A DNA stretch of 64,000 nucleotides from positions 31,296,463 through 31,360,462 of the forward strand of contig OY997645.1 of the NCBI GenBank assembly GCA_963921795.1. Direction: 5' to 3'. Below are positions 10,306-22,342 of the stretch, piece by piece. Position numbers and translations under genes: made by a program. The notes beneath the pieces are model-generated. The model had not been told where the DNA came from. It did no database searches and saw only the letters and a program-made list of their open reading frames with translations. The DNA is from Nannobrachium achirus. Lineage: Eukaryota > Chordata > Actinopteri > Myctophiformes > Myctophidae. How positions within the stretch are numbered: position 1 is the first letter of the stretch; the number at the start of each line of letters is the position of its first letter.

Positions 10306-10692
10306 AGGGGCGTCACAAGGGGGGGGGGGGGGAGTGGGACTGAGTTACTAGGGCCCAAGGTGGAGGGAGGGAGTAGGGACCTTAATTATTTTATACTTTA
10401 GCTATTGAAAAATAGCAGATATACAAGCTCACAGCGAGCTTGTAGATCTACTATTTTTGAAATGTCGTGAAAATGGGTAACAATCTTTGAATATATGTAT
10501 TTTTTAAGCAAACCCAAGTCACTCAAATTTTGCTCAAGTACATTCAAAATGTACAAAAGTATTGGCAGGACGGGAACACATTTTGCTGTTTGGGAGGGGC
10601 TTACAGTACATGTACAGTATGTTGCAACATATTTGTTTTGTAGGCTAATTTCTGATTTAGCCCTATTCTATAGGTTAGGCCTAAATGGGTTA
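10306..10692 (+). mobile_element. CAGGGGCGTCAC-family fragment with palindrome
   Basis: It begins CAGGGGCGTCACAAGG and shares GAGTTACTAGGGCCCAAGGT with 5380 and 20847. It carries palindrome copy H8 and ends near GGCCTAAATGGGTTAAA, where another repeat begins. The right hAT terminus was not found. Confidence 0.7.
10408..10457. repeat. palindrome family copy H8
   Basis: AAAATAGCAGATATACAAGC, then TCACAGCGAGCT, then TGTAGATCTACTATTTTTG. The tip is reduced. Confidence 0.9.
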
Positions 10693-10919
10693 AAGTACAA
10701 AAAGTAAAAGTACTCATTATGCAGAATGTCCTATTTCAAGTTTTCCAAGGTCTAAAAATCTTTTGAAAATAACCTTGAAAATATCTACAAGCTCACATTG
10801 AGAGCTTGTAGATCATCTATTTTCAGTATTGAAAATTGGAAATACTCCAGTAAAGTAAAAGTACTTCAAAATTGTACTTAAGTACTTAACTAAATGTATT
10901 AAGTTACTTTACACCACTG
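10693..10919. repeat. AAGTAAAAGTACT-type dispersed element
   Basis: AAAAGTAAAAGTACTCATTA near the left and TACTTAAGTACTTAACTAAA with TTTACACCACTG at the right match the style of 42063-42646. It holds palindrome copy H9. Left end and duplication were not determined. Confidence 0.65.
10778..10823. repeat. palindrome family copy H9
   Basis: GAAAATATCTACAAGCTCAC, then ATTGAGAGCTTGTAGATCAT and CTATTTTC. The first arm has lost the AGCAG part. Confidence 0.8.
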
Positions 10920-11460
10920 TCTGAAATAATGAATTTACGAAATGTGAAACATATTCACACACGCATGAATATAAGTAAAAGCTATTCTGGGGTTTACTTT
11001 GTTGGCCTTTGGCAGTTTTCACACGAAATGTGCTGATCGGTCCAGTGGATTGTGAGATTAGTGCCAACAGGCAGACTCAAACACAGACAGACCCTCTTCT
11101 AGGTGGCTCGCCCCTAGATTCCATGCTATAAAATAATTTGTCTGTATGGGTACATATAATTATAGGTTCATTTTTTCCAACTTTACTCTGAAACCCTTAC
11201 TCTTTAAATCAGAAACCTCTAATTTGTAACGTCAGGGCTTCCCTGTGGATCTCTGATGTCATAATACAGTATGTCAGTGTGGAACTCCATATTTGGATTG
11301 AACACATAATCTCAGTCCTGAGATTATGAGTTCACAAAAGGTGAGGAATATTCACACTTACATACAGAACATTCAGGGATTTACTTCCTTGGCCTACTGA
11401 CAGCATGCACAGAAATACATTAAGAAGCACTGGTTTGTGAGATTAGATTTGAACAGACAA

Positions 11461-11469
11461 ACACACGCA

Positions 11470-11500
<31 letters not shown>
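11461..11500 (+). repeat. (ACGC)n(AC)n microsatellite
   Basis: Short tetranucleotide run leading into AC units. Confidence 0.95.
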
Positions 11501-11502
<2 letters not shown>

Positions 11503-11540
11503 GGTTGGAAACATAACCTTATTCAGCCTGGCAGAGAAAA

Positions 11541-11695
<155 letters not shown>

Positions 11696-11758
11696 CCAGA
11701 GGTGGTGGCATGCAGCCTATGTCCTTGATTTCATGGTGTGATGTTGGTGTGAAATGTC

Positions 11759-12027
11759 CAGGGACGTGCAGAGAATGTTACAGAGGCAGGGGCTGACATT
11801 TCAAAAAGGGCCTTTTGGTGAAATATCGAAAATAGCAGACCTCCAAGCTCACTTGGAGGTTGGAGGTTGGTTATTTTTGGTGCGTGATACCACACTGAAC
11901 TAAGCATAATCAATATCTTTCACCATAGTAAAAACTGCATTCATGGTCTGGAGAGGGCACTTTCTTACAGACTGATAAAAGGGCAGGAGCTCAAGCCCCC
12001 TTTGATGTCTATGTGTGCATGTGCCTG
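11759..12027. mobile_element. eroded CAGGGACGTGC-type hAT candidate
   Basis: The left end CAGGGACGTGCAGAG resembles the intact hAT at 26401. The possible right end is TGCATGTGCCTG near 12016-12027. No matching 8-bp duplication was found. It contains palindrome copy H10. Confidence 0.5.
11829..11878. repeat. palindrome family copy H10 (degenerate)
   Basis: AAAATAGCAGACCTCCAAGC, then TCACTTGGAGGTTGGAGGTT and GGTTATTTTT. GATCTACAAG has become GACCTCCAAG, and the right arm carries matching GGAGGT changes, so the two arms have changed together. Confidence 0.75.
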
Positions 12028-12477
12028 TCTGAGGACGACTCTCTTCTTTTCAGATATAATAAGGTCTGTGCAATGTCTTATATATTTGTCCATAACCAAT
12101 AATTCACATGAAATCCAATATGTATGTGTTATTTTATCCCTTGATGCCTGGATATGGACTGATATAGAACAATACAAGAAGAGACAGTTCTTTGAACACT
12201 TCACGGTATCCTCACACAGCAGGGGGTAACCTCATGTAAATATCAATCATGGATGAAGGACAGACAGAGACAAACATTCAGTCAATGGAAACAGACAGAA
12301 AAACTGTATAATGTTAACAGCAAACAGACTGTACCTGTCATGGTTTCAGCAGCTCCTGTTGCGTTGCAGGCAAGGTGGAGAAGAGAAAGAGAAAAGACAG
12401 GTTGTAAGCAGACAGAATAAGCATATGCCCATAATCCAATGCTATGTTTTATGGTATAAGTGCATGCACTGTCCCAG
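12028..12477. other. intronic stretch, no gene seen
   Basis: AT-rich. The overlapping frames (12002-12229, 12282-12494, 12311-12841) show no domain. The 176-codon frame runs through the MITE at 12481-12749. Confidence 0.5.
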
Positions 12478-12480
12478 TAA

Positions 12481-12749
12481 AGGTCCTTGTACATTGCTGC
12501 GTTTTTTCATTGCGTTTTTGGGTTTTCAGACCAAGGACCCCTTAGTTGAGAGAGAGAGAAAGCCAGTGGCGACAGCTGTGAAAAACGGAAAAAAAAAACG
12601 ACCCTGGTCCGAAAGAAAATTATACGGACGAAATAACGGGTGGCAATGTGCAAACGCGATTGACATAATGTGCGGTCTAATTTATTTTTACGTTCTCAGA
12701 AATTCATTCCAATATTCGGCCGAAAAAACACAGCAATGTGCAAGGACCT
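12481..12749. mobile_element. Harbinger-like MITE, 3-bp TAA TSD
   Basis: Terminal inverted repeats are AGGTCCTTGTACATTGCTG and the inverse of CAGCAATGTGCAAGGACCT, with one difference. TAA lies at 12478-12480 and 12750-12752. A 3-bp TWA duplication is the PIF/Harbinger hallmark. It is 269 bp with no transposase. Confidence 0.8.
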
Positions 12750-12869
12750 TAATACTATACTTTTTAACGCGTGTCAGTTTGATGAAAATGCATCGGAAGA
12801 TCATTAAACTTAAAATAAAACACCAGCTAACCATTCTCTGACTCCTACACATATAAAACTCAGCACAAA

Positions 12870-13572
12870 AAGAAAGGAACCTTGACTTCGGTCCATTATA
12901 TCTCTCCATTAATAATACCAAATTGTATTGTGTTTTATATAATTTCTATTGTTGATTTGTCACCTTTACAACACAGTACTGTACAGCTTGTAAGCATCGG
13001 GCATTCGAGGCATGAGCTACACAGCCAAACGTGTGGGTAGCGCCGACCAAAACTTTGCCAAAATGGCTTGCAATACTGTTCTGCTGGCATTTACTCTTGT
13101 TTTGGGCTTCCCTGACACTGAGCTTAACAATGGCCAATATGTGTTGTTTTTTTCTTTTCCTTATTACTGTGGGAGAGTGCAATCATTCAATTCTCCGAGC
13201 AACAAAGGTGAACTCAAAAAGAACAGTATTGCAGACCTGCCAGGCCATTTTGAACGTTTTTGGAGGGGCGCTACCCACACGTTTGGCTGTGTTGCTCATT
13301 CCATGAATGCCCGATGCTTTGTAAAGGTCTTTGTAAAGGTGACAAATCAACAATAACAATGATATCAAACACAATACCATTTGGCATAATTAAAGGGGGG
13401 ATATAATGGGCCGAATGTGGGCGCTACCCACACGTTTGGCTGTGGTGCTCATTCCACGAATGCCCGATGTTTACAAACTTTACCTCGTTGTAAAGGTGAC
13501 GAATCAACGATAATAAAAAATTGGTATTATTAAAGGGGAGCTATAATGGACCGAAGTCAAGTTTCCTTTCTT
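12870..13572. mobile_element. fold-back MITE with long inverted repeats
   Basis: The left arm (GAAAGGAACCTTGACTTCGG, ATTAATAATACCAA, ACCTTTACAAC) reappears inverted at the right end (about 13475-13572). Both arms then carry CACACGTTTGGCTGTG text in one or other orientation (13020, 13275, 13428). The arms are about 100 bp or more. The 90-114-codon frames here are repeat translations. Confidence 0.75.
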
Positions 13573-14584
<1,012 letters not shown>

Positions 14585-14703
14585 CTAAACATGTTGCATT
14601 CATGATCGAGTACCTATATAAATGAAATAGGCCTGCCGTTTCCGAGATTAGCTGTGCTAACGCAGTCAGGCAGACTGACAGACAGACAGACACATACATG
14701 CGT

Positions 14704-14705
<2 letters not shown>

Positions 14706-14785
<80 letters not shown>

Positions 14786-14803
14786 GCACGCACCCGCACA
14801 CAC
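14706..14803 (+). repeat. (CA)n(CGCA)n microsatellite
   Basis: About 37 CA units, then CGCA variants. It lies 122 bp from the TG array and in the opposite sense, so the two arrays are complementary on one strand. Confidence 0.98.
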
Positions 14804-14809
14804 CTGAAA

Positions 14810-15373
14810 ACAGTGTTCAAGTTAATGAGGATTTTGATTGGCTTGGAACATCTACTACTGTATCTGTGCTCGCATTGTTGCGTTTAGTAAATGAACTGCG
14901 CTTTTCAGAAAGCTTGCAGCACGGGAGCACGCCAGCCACCACAATAACATTGCCGGCGGCCTTCTGACTCGGTGTGTAACAAGCTCGTCAACAGAGACAA
15001 GTGTCTCAACAGAGAGACGGTGGTGACACCATGCCTTAACCCCCCAGTATGATCCACTTTCTCCTGGTGGCCTCCGAGAGCGCTATAAATAGCATGGAGG
15101 TGGCGTGTCTGCTCTGCTCCCCTGCCTACCCCCCCCCACCCCCCCCTGTACCTGCAGCACATTAGGTAGGAGTTATGAGGTGCCAGCTCGCCTGTGATTA
15201 GATGTCATGCCTGTCGCTCTGCTTAGACAGCATTGATAGACAGATTTCAGGGGAAATGCGTGTGATGCCATTCGCGCGAGTGCGGCCACTGCACCAATCT
15301 GTCAATCACGCGGGATAAAAGCAGGCGGACGAAACCCCCGTCCTCCAAATAACGTCTGCCCTTGTCTCCTCGA
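14810..15373. other. intronic stretch, no gene seen
   Basis: It includes a C-rich run (15128-15146) and the TATA-like GCTATAAATAG at 15082. No gene was found downstream of that motif in either direction. Confidence 0.45.
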
Positions 15374-15381
15374 CTCCTATC

Positions 15382-15786
15382 CAGGGATGGGACGATATGA
15401 AAATGTCATATCACGATTATTGTGACAAAAGAAATCGCGATTTACGATAGTACTGCGATAATCAAAATACATTATCCTGAGGTGGAACATCTGCCAAAAA
15501 ATTGCCGATCTACAAGCTCACAACATGGCGCAAAGCGAGCTTGGAGATCTGCTATTTTTTGGCAAAGACATTTGATAGAGAGTGAAAAGTATGTATATTA
15601 TAAATACCTTTTACCAATTCTAGAGGGTTTAGGTGGTACCGGATATGCAGCTCGGCAAGTAAAAGGTGAATTGATCCCAGTGCATGACAGTGGACGATAT
15701 CACGATAAATTAAATCTCCATGATACGATTAGCGTGAGTGTTTTTTATCACGATAAACGATAATATCGCGTATCGTCCCATCCCTA
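15382..15786 (+). mobile_element. hAT-like MITE (GGGATGGGACGATA family), TSD CTCCTATC
   Basis: It starts CAGGGATGGGACGATATG and ends TATCGTCCCATCCCTA. CTCCTATC lies at 15374-15381 and 15787-15794. Palindrome copy H11 sits in the left-centre. The element at 49989-50377 is the same family in the opposite orientation and has the palindrome at the matching site. Confidence 0.93.
15492..15564. repeat. palindrome family copy H11
   Basis: The outer arms TGCCAAAAAATT and ATTTTTTGGCA are host-specific. The inner arms are GCCGATCTACAAGCTCACAA and the inverse CTTGGAGATCTGCT. Confidence 0.92.
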
Positions 15787-15794
15787 CTCCTATC

Positions 15795-16123
15795 CTTTTA
15801 CATACTCATCCCATCCACAGGCTCTGTAGAGAGAGAGCCAAGTGATGCTCAGACATGGAGAAGTGGAACGTTTCTGCTTCCTATAGGCAGTTCTGTTGCA
15901 TTTGATGTCAGAAATGCAGTGATTGTGAATACTTCAACAGCAATGGCTCTTGTGATGCAAAATAAGACTGTGTAAGGAATGAAGATCTAAGTGTTTTACC
16001 AAGCTATTCAACAGTACAGTAGTCGTTTAAACCATTGAATCTACACTAAGCTATTTTTCAGTCAATGAGCCAGAATAATATTTCAGAAGACTGATGTCTG
16101 TGTAACAGCAATGTCATAAAGCA
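15795..16123. other. intronic stretch, no gene seen
   Basis: Nothing beyond ordinary AT-rich intron sequence is visible. Confidence 0.5.
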
Positions 16124-16133
16124 TCTCTCTCTC

Positions 16134-16203
<70 letters not shown>
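16124..16203 (+). repeat. (CT)n microsatellite
   Basis: CT run with single CG and TT interruptions. Confidence 0.98.
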
Positions 16204-16351
16204 CTGTGTGCAGTACCTCTCTCTCTCATCAGGTATCATTCCTTCTCAACACTGCTGTGATATATTTGAATGAATGCACTTCCTTTCAGGTAAAACATCT
16301 TCCTCTTGTTTATACTCATGAAATGCAAACTGTTGCTCGTGACCCTAACCT

Positions 16352-16524
<173 letters not shown>

Positions 16525-16658
16525 CATACATTCATGGTTATCTTTTCACATGTGTAGGTGGAGGGTGATAGGATGCTGTCTGTGACAGTGTATTCATTAT
16601 ATTTAAAAAGATCAAAGGAAGGTCTTAGTATTTTCTTTAAGGAAATGTGACAATAAAA

Positions 16659-16798
<140 letters not shown>

Positions 16799-17409
16799 TC
16801 CATCCACTAATTTGCTTCCTGTTCAGAAAATGATGTCCGCAGAATTCTAATTCCTGCTTCCACATAGAGCACTGAAAACGGTATGACCTCCATTATAATA
16901 CTGAAGAAATTACAATAGGATTGCACCATCCAACTATTGTTTTCTTTCATTTTGATTCGGTTCAACACCCTCTCTGCCTCTGTTATTCTCACTGGCCACA
17001 GTACAGCTCAATCCAGGTATCTGCACAGCAAGACCCTGAGAGTTCGTTTATCTCTCGCAGAGAGCTCAAATTAACTATCAGAGTTCAAATTAACACATAT
17101 ACCTGCCTGTGAGATATCCATGAAAACACCTACTTAACACTACAGGGATTATTCATACTAATTCCTCCCCTGAGCAGATTGAGACGTGTTAATCAAATAA
17201 GCTTACAAGAGCTGCCAATGATGTAACCCCCTCCGGTTAAGTAAACTATAAGTAAATGAGGATCTTCCACGCATGCCCACTTAATGTGGTTAATTGCTCT
17301 GTATTGATGAGATTTACTCAATCGAAAACGTGAATGTCCAAAACTGTTACTTTTCAGGAAACCTGACTTTTCTCTGACATCACTGTGTTGTCAGGGGAAC
17401 CAAAATACT
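16799..17409. other. intronic stretch, no gene seen
   Basis: Single-copy-looking. No domain in the short frames at 16807-16992 and 16921-17112. Confidence 0.5.
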
Positions 17410-17520
17410 TTTATGCCCATATATGGAGATCCCTGATGTAATCGATATTAATCCCATATCTGTGATGGATCTCCATATATGGGTACGAGGGGTCTCCATA
17501 TATGGGTAACTGGTCCGATA
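17410..17520. repeat. dispersed CATATATGGAGATC motif cluster
   Basis: CCCATATATGGAGATCCCTG followed by GATCTCCATATATGGGTA and GTCTCCATATATGGGTA. The same motif builds the array in the 33.9-36.5 kb Helitron and the cluster at 36636-36900, so this is a third locus of the motif. Confidence 0.8.
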
Positions 17521-17867
17521 TGCATCACTTGCCAGATGGACAAGAAATGGCCCGACCTAGCCCTTTAGGGGGCGAGGTCGCTTTTCGCCCTTAGGAGTCT
17601 TACTGGTTGGTTAAATATGAATAAAATGAAAAAAAGGTGTGAGGCACGCAGGTCCTGTCCTGTTGGGCTCGGTGATGGATCAAAAAAAATTAGACATGAT
17701 TTTTATTTTTTATTTATTGGTGGTAACGGTACTGAAGGTCTGAGAAAGACCTCCAGGAAGACTAACCTAACCTAACCCTAACCCTGTACTGTCATACAAT
17801 GAAGTATATGCTGTAAAATAGGGCCTTCATTTATGAAGAAATATAAATAAAGTTGAAATATGGAAGC
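17521..17867. other. intronic stretch, no gene seen
   Basis: It contains a CTAACCTAACCTAACCCTAA run at 17763-17783. It is telomere-like in look but too short and irregular to call telomeric. Confidence 0.45.
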
Positions 17868-17905
17868 ACTAGGTTTCTGCCCGACAGGCGACAGCGATAA
17901 TATAC
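17785..17905. repeat. right-half fragment of GTCGGGTGGAAACC-type MITE
   Basis: It shares TGTCATACAA, AAAATAGGGC and TTCATTTATGAA with 52370-52440, followed by GGTTTCTGCCCGACAG. No left end was found. Confidence 0.6.
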
Positions 17906-18010
17906 TATGGATATCTGGGCTGATCTTTAACCTATTGTAAATGTCAATTTATGCTTTCATAGAGCCCAGGAGAACACAGTCAACATCGCTGTCACTATTG
18001 GACTCACTCT

Positions 18011-18440
18011 AGGACACTGGTTCCCAAACACTGGGGACCCATTAAGCATTTTTATGGGTCCATTCATTTTTTGTTTCGTACATTTTGTTTTTAACTCTCC
18101 CACCGCTTTGAACGTTCACGTTCGCCCGATTGCGCAAGACCTCTCCGCCAATACGGCGCTCGTTCGGTTCGTTCGTCTGATGACTGTAAGCTGATGAGGG
18201 GTCGCGCGGCCGTCTACTGTAAACACATTTTCCGCGGTGATGGTGTAAAAAATCCATTATGCGTTAGATCAACGGAGAACAATTCACTTCCTTGTTGATT
18301 TCCTCTGGCTGTAAGGCTCTGGGGCCAGTGACTGGTCTTCTTCTTCTTCAACACATAACAGGCAAATTCACATTCATTCTCGCATGACGCCGCCCTCTGC
18401 TGCCTGGCAGACCAAAGTGCACTATTGCACAACCCAAAAA
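18011..18440. other. possible eroded hAT end and CpG-containing stretch
   Basis: CACTGGTTCCCAAACACTGG at 18016 is like hAT termini elsewhere in the window, but no matching right end or duplication was found. A (AAATA)n run follows near 18436-18462. Confidence 0.35.
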
Positions 18441-18721
18441 AATAAAAATAAATAAATAAATGTCTGTCTGTCTATCTACTATAACGTCGCAAAGGTAAGC
18501 CGCTTTTTGATGGCACCAGACCCAATAAATAAATAAATAATCTGGCAGTGGGAAAGTTAATTATTATTATTTCAACATTTTCAAAAAACATTCCACCAAA
18601 AAAGCTAAATATTTCATGAATCAAAAACAAAATTAAGTGATTGTTTCAGTAATTTCAAGAAGAAATCTAAGAAAAATCTAAGAGATTCCATAATTTAGAA
18701 CACAAATGTTTATGAATTTGT

Positions 18722-18763
18722 AAAAATAGCCGATCGTGCCGTGTTGTGAGCTTGTAGATTTTC
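18722..18763. repeat. palindrome family copy H12 (truncated left arm)
   Basis: AAAAATAGCCGATCGTGCCG then TGTTGTGAGCTTGTAGATTT. The CTACAAGCTCACAA part of the left arm is missing. Confidence 0.75.
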
Positions 18764-18769
18764 ACTGGT

Positions 18770-19212
18770 TCCAGGGCAAATGTCAAATTTCTCTTTTGGG
18801 TCTTGAGCAAAAACTATAGGACACTCAAGCAAAAAAAGGCCCCATCAAACTACCAAAACCATACAAAACAAAACCACCTGGTTCAGAAATGTTTTAGTTC
18901 TAGTAGTAACATTGTTATAATGATAGTAGACTTCTCATGAGTACAGAGGCTAGTAATGATGGAATTACATTGTCTTATACTGCGCTAATTAATAGATTGT
19001 TTTTATATATTGTACGTATAACATAAAATGTAAATAAATGTTCTTTTGGTTTCCTATTACTGTAGCACACTGCCTACCTGAGTGATATCATGTAACCGAA
19101 CTGTGGCTGGAGGGATGTATTGTGGTGCTTTCCAGACAAGCTGCATACAGTAGTTTATTGATTGATAGAGAAAAGCAATTTGGTTGGAGAGCAGAGTTGG
19201 CCTCCCCCTTAA
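18770..19212. other. intronic stretch, no gene seen
   Basis: AT-rich sequence with no recognisable element. Confidence 0.45.
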
Positions 19213-19255
19213 CCACTTAAACCTTTGCGTCTCAATTCTGGAGGGATCATGCTGC

Positions 19256-19333
19256 AAAAATAGCAGATCTACTGTGAAAACTCATAGCACGTCGCATATT
19301 GCAACATGTTGTGAGGTTGTAGATCTGCTATTC
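19256..19333. repeat. palindrome family copy H13
   Basis: AAAAATAGCAGATCTACTGT, a tip CATAGCACGTCGCATATTGC, then GTTGTGAGGTTGTAGATCTG and CTATTC. The outer flank runs straight into the next large palindrome. Confidence 0.85.
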
Positions 19334-19334
19334 G

Positions 19335-19514
19335 TGAGTTTCAAATGTAGTCCTACACCTGCCATGTTGGGGACCAACACATGTGTTTCGATTTGTCTGA
19401 TTGGCATAGAATTAATTATATTCTACGCCAATCAGACAAATTGAAACACCTGTGTTGGTCAGGTCAATGGTCCCCAACATGGCAGGTATACAGTAGGACT
19501 ACATTTGAAACTCA
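19335..19514. repeat. large palindrome, about 80-90 bp arms
   Basis: The left arm carries TGAGTTTCAAATGTAGTCCT, CCTGCCATGTTGGGGACCA and TTTGTCTGATTGGCATAGAA. The right arm carries the inverse of each in reverse order and ends AGGACTACATTTGAAACTCA. Small insertions in the right arm (TCAGGTCAATGG, TATACAGT) are the main differences. The spacer is about 10 bp of ATTAAT. Confidence 0.93.
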
Positions 19515-19844
19515 TGAACTTTTGGGAAAGAGGGGGAGGGGAACAAAGGAGTGTAGTATATTGATGAGGAGTATCCTTAAATTTGGTGGATCAATTAAAA
19601 TAAAGAAATACAATTAAGACCAAACAAAAAAGGGCACTTATGGACTTATCGAGGTCACAAGGACAGAGTCTCAAGCCCTTACACTTGCACACAAGTGTAA
19701 ATCAGGACTTTTGTACGCAGAAAAGAAAATGTTAATGAACACGTGCTTCTCTGTGACCCCTTACTCCTCTGAAAGTGCATACTGTCAGAAGTAGCTGCAA
19801 CATTTTTTCAACTAAACCAAGTTCAATTCATGCATTTTTTAGAT

Positions 19845-20480
19845 AGATAGATACCTTTATTATCCCAAGGGGGAAATTCAGTTGTCCAGTTGTAGCACAG
19901 CAGTATACAGTTATTTACAAAGTTACAGAGAAGTAGGAAAAGATAGATAAGAGTAAAAAACAAGAGCAGTACAGTACCAAAAAAGAGAAGGTGCATCAAT
20001 AGAGGGGGCGAATTAAATATAAGTATATATAAATAAAGTGTCTTACAAAAAAGAGACCAAAGCAGTCAATGCTAGTTAGTGCAACAAGTATCTCACTGTC
20101 ATTGTTAAACCAGACAAATACTCAGAAACTACCAACACAACCTAATAGTGCAATGTCGAAAAACAGTGCGAAAAAAACAACACAAAAAACAGCTCAGAGA
20201 AGAAGAAACTAGGAAGCATGTCACCGCAAGACGCACATGAGCACTCTCCCTGGAAGGTCCTAATGAAAAAACGAAAAAATGAAAAAACGAAAAGATTACA
20301 TCGGACTAGGTGTGCAAGGGCCTTCAGTGTGCAAAAGAATACACTAATGTTGTCAGAATGATGTCTCGTCTCACTACACAGCAGGCTGCTTTTCCACACA
20401 GCTGCACGTATCTGAGACACACAGTATGACAGATGCAACACTGTGTTGAACCTCTCACAGAATGACACCAAAATGGAAGG
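19845..20480 (-). mobile_element. probable LINE/retroposon 3' fragment, antisense
   Basis: TAGATAGATAGATACCTTTA, TTATCCCAAGGGGGAAATTC and CAGTTGTCCAGTTG form the inverted 3' end commonly seen for teleost retroposons. The minus-strand 109-codon frame at 20142-20471 looks like a non-conserved tail and not a domain. Class, left end and any duplication are undetermined. Confidence 0.5.
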
Positions 20481-20800
20481 AATAAATAAAATATGGATCA
20501 GATAGATACAGGTCAGGTAATTTGACGTAATGACATAAATTAGTTTTATGTTTTATGTGCTGCAGAGCAGCATGTTTTAAGTCATTTTATCAGCCTTGTC
20601 AGAAGCATTACTATTAAAGCACTCAAACTCAGACAAATTTCCAGGAATGGCAATAACTTAAATGGCCTAATATACCTATATATCTCCTACCAGTGAGTCA
20701 TGCCACTTTTGTTGCTAGCTGGAAAGACTTTCCTTTCTTGCTGTAGGCAAGATCATCCACTGTGTTCAGTTATAGCAGGAGGGTTGTCTGAGCGTGGATT

Positions 20801-20846
20801 TAATGCAGCAACGGCAGTGTGCAACAAACCCACACAGGGCTGCATA
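20801..20846 (+). repeat. left copy of 46-bp direct repeat
   Basis: It carries GGCAGTGTGCAACAAACCCA and CACAGGGCTGCATA directly before CAGGGGCGTCACAA. It is repeated at 21715-21760 with two differences. Confidence 0.95.
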
Positions 20847-20930
20847 CAGGGGCGTCACAAAAGTGGTACTGAGTTACTAGGGCCCAAGGTGGAGGGAGGG
20901 GCCTGGAATTATTTTATACTTTAGCCATTG

Positions 20931-21003
20931 AAAAATAGCAGATATACAAGCTCACAGCGCAGCACTGAGTGCCGCGCTGCAAGCTTGAAGATCTGCTGTT
21001 TTT
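20931..21003. repeat. palindrome family copy H14
   Basis: AAAAATAGCAGATATACAAG, tip CGCAGCACTGAGTGCCGCGC, right arm GCAAGCTTGAAGATCTGCTG. Confidence 0.92.
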
Positions 21004-21586
21004 GAAAAGTCGCGAAAATTTGAGAAAGTCTTTGAATATATGTATTTTAACTCATACTGTGCCTGGCCACCTGGGGGCGCCAAAGTCTGTTGAGTGGCCA
21101 GGGTCTCTCTCATAGAGGAGCGTTGCAACAGACAGGGACTCACGTAGCAGTGACGTGCGTGGTCTGGTCACGTTTGTGCATGTGATGAAAAAGACCCGGA
21201 TGAAGATGGCTACAGGATTGCTATAGGCTAACACTCATTTAGAAGATCGATTTTCGGCGATTTAGCCGTAAATAAAACTTTCCCGCTACCATAAGAACAT
21301 AGTTCAGAGAAAATGAGCTCCAAAGATGTCGGACTTGTTCGGGATAGGCACAAAAAGGGTTAAATCGAACATTTGTAACTCAAATTTTGCTTCTGGGGGG
21401 TCCCTGGAACGAAATATATTGAGATAGGGGTCCGTGCCAAATACATATCATTTTCGGGGTCTTTGACATGAAAAGGTTTGAGAACCACTGACATAGAAAG
21501 GTATACGTTTTTCAGAAACCTGTTAGGATTTAGGAGAGAATTATAGAATTGGGTCAAAATCCGTGCACAAATCTTCACGATTTTTC

Positions 21587-21647
21587 AAAAATAGCAGATC
21601 TACAAGCTCGCAGCGCGGCGCTGTGAGCTTGTATATCTGCTATTTTT
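21587..21647. repeat. palindrome family copy H15
   Basis: AAAAATAGCAGATCTACAAG, tip CGCAGCGCGGCGCTGTG, right arm AGCTTGTATATCTGCTATTT. Confidence 0.93.
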
Positions 21648-21714
21648 CAATAGTTAAAGCATAAAATAATGGTTAAAGTGGTGACACAGATATGCGTACC
21701 CGGTCTAAATGGCT

Positions 21715-21760
21715 TAATGCGACAACGGCAGTGTGCAACAAACCCACACAGGGCTGCATA
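21715..21760 (+). repeat. right copy of 46-bp direct repeat
   Basis: It matches 20801-20846 at 44 of 46 positions (GACAAC against AGCAAC near the start). Confidence 0.95.
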
Positions 21761-22307
21761 AAACAGATCTCGGGGAAACTTAACCTCTGGCTGTGCAACA
21801 TGTCACATCTTATTCAGACTGGCTCTTTCAATGACTCTGTCTCTTTGTTTTTTGTTTCCTCCTGAGAGACATCCTCCATGGCCCATCCTCTTTTGAGCCC
21901 AGCCTCGGGTGGAGAGAAAGCCATGACAAGTGAGTGTGAGTGCATATGTGGTACCGCGCTGTAGGAGAGGATCCAGAGGTCTGAATCATCTTCCCACATT
22001 GTAATATGCAGAGCTTTTGAAATCAAAGCAGACCTCCCCCCCCAAAAAAAGCCTTTTGGGGAAGTGTGCTGTGTGTGCTATATTCTCCACTGGTCTTGGA
22101 GTCATTGTTACATTATGTGCAAGGGAACTCGCATACCAAGCATGCCCACACAGAAGCAGTGGTGTGGATGTGTGCACGTACTGTAGGTGCACTGTACATG
22201 GGTGCATGCACATCCATGTGACATAACATTGCACATTGTGCCTTTTCTTACAGAAAGTATCTTCACCAGGCCGAAGCCCACAGGCAAAGATTATGTTTTC
22301 ACCCCTG

Positions 22308-22310
<3 letters not shown>
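21761..22310. other. intronic stretch, no gene seen
   Basis: No conserved frame. The short frames at 21814-22026 and 21986-22234 lack domains and splice sites. Confidence 0.5.

Positions 22311-22341
<31 letters not shown>
22311..22341 (+). repeat. (GT)n microsatellite
   Basis: About 15 GT units. Confidence 0.97.

Positions 22342-22342
<1 letters not shown>

Larger units (their letters stand above)
20847..21714. mobile_element. CAGGGGCGTCAC-family element lacking its right end
   Basis: The left end is CAGGGGCGTCACAAAAG with GAGTTACTAGGGCCCAAGGT. The right part ends at GGTCTAAATGGCTTAA. The GACACCCCTG terminus seen at 6141-6151 is absent. The whole segment is bracketed by a 46-bp direct repeat in place of an 8-bp duplication. 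About 310 bp near 21055-21365 (TGGCCACCTGGGGGCGCCA and following) interrupt the family text. It holds palindrome copies H14 and H15. Confidence 0.8.

Noticed and set aside
12311-12841. 176-codon plus-strand frame.
   Set aside because: It runs through a Harbinger-like MITE with inverted ends, and the translation resembles no known family.
15082-15092. GCTATAAATAG as a TATA box.
   Set aside because: No CpG context or open frame follows within a plausible distance on either strand. AT-rich matches are expected by chance.
17763-17783. Interstitial telomere repeat (CTAACCTAACCTAACCCTAA).
   Set aside because: Only about four irregular units, mixed 5- and 6-mers, in plain intron.
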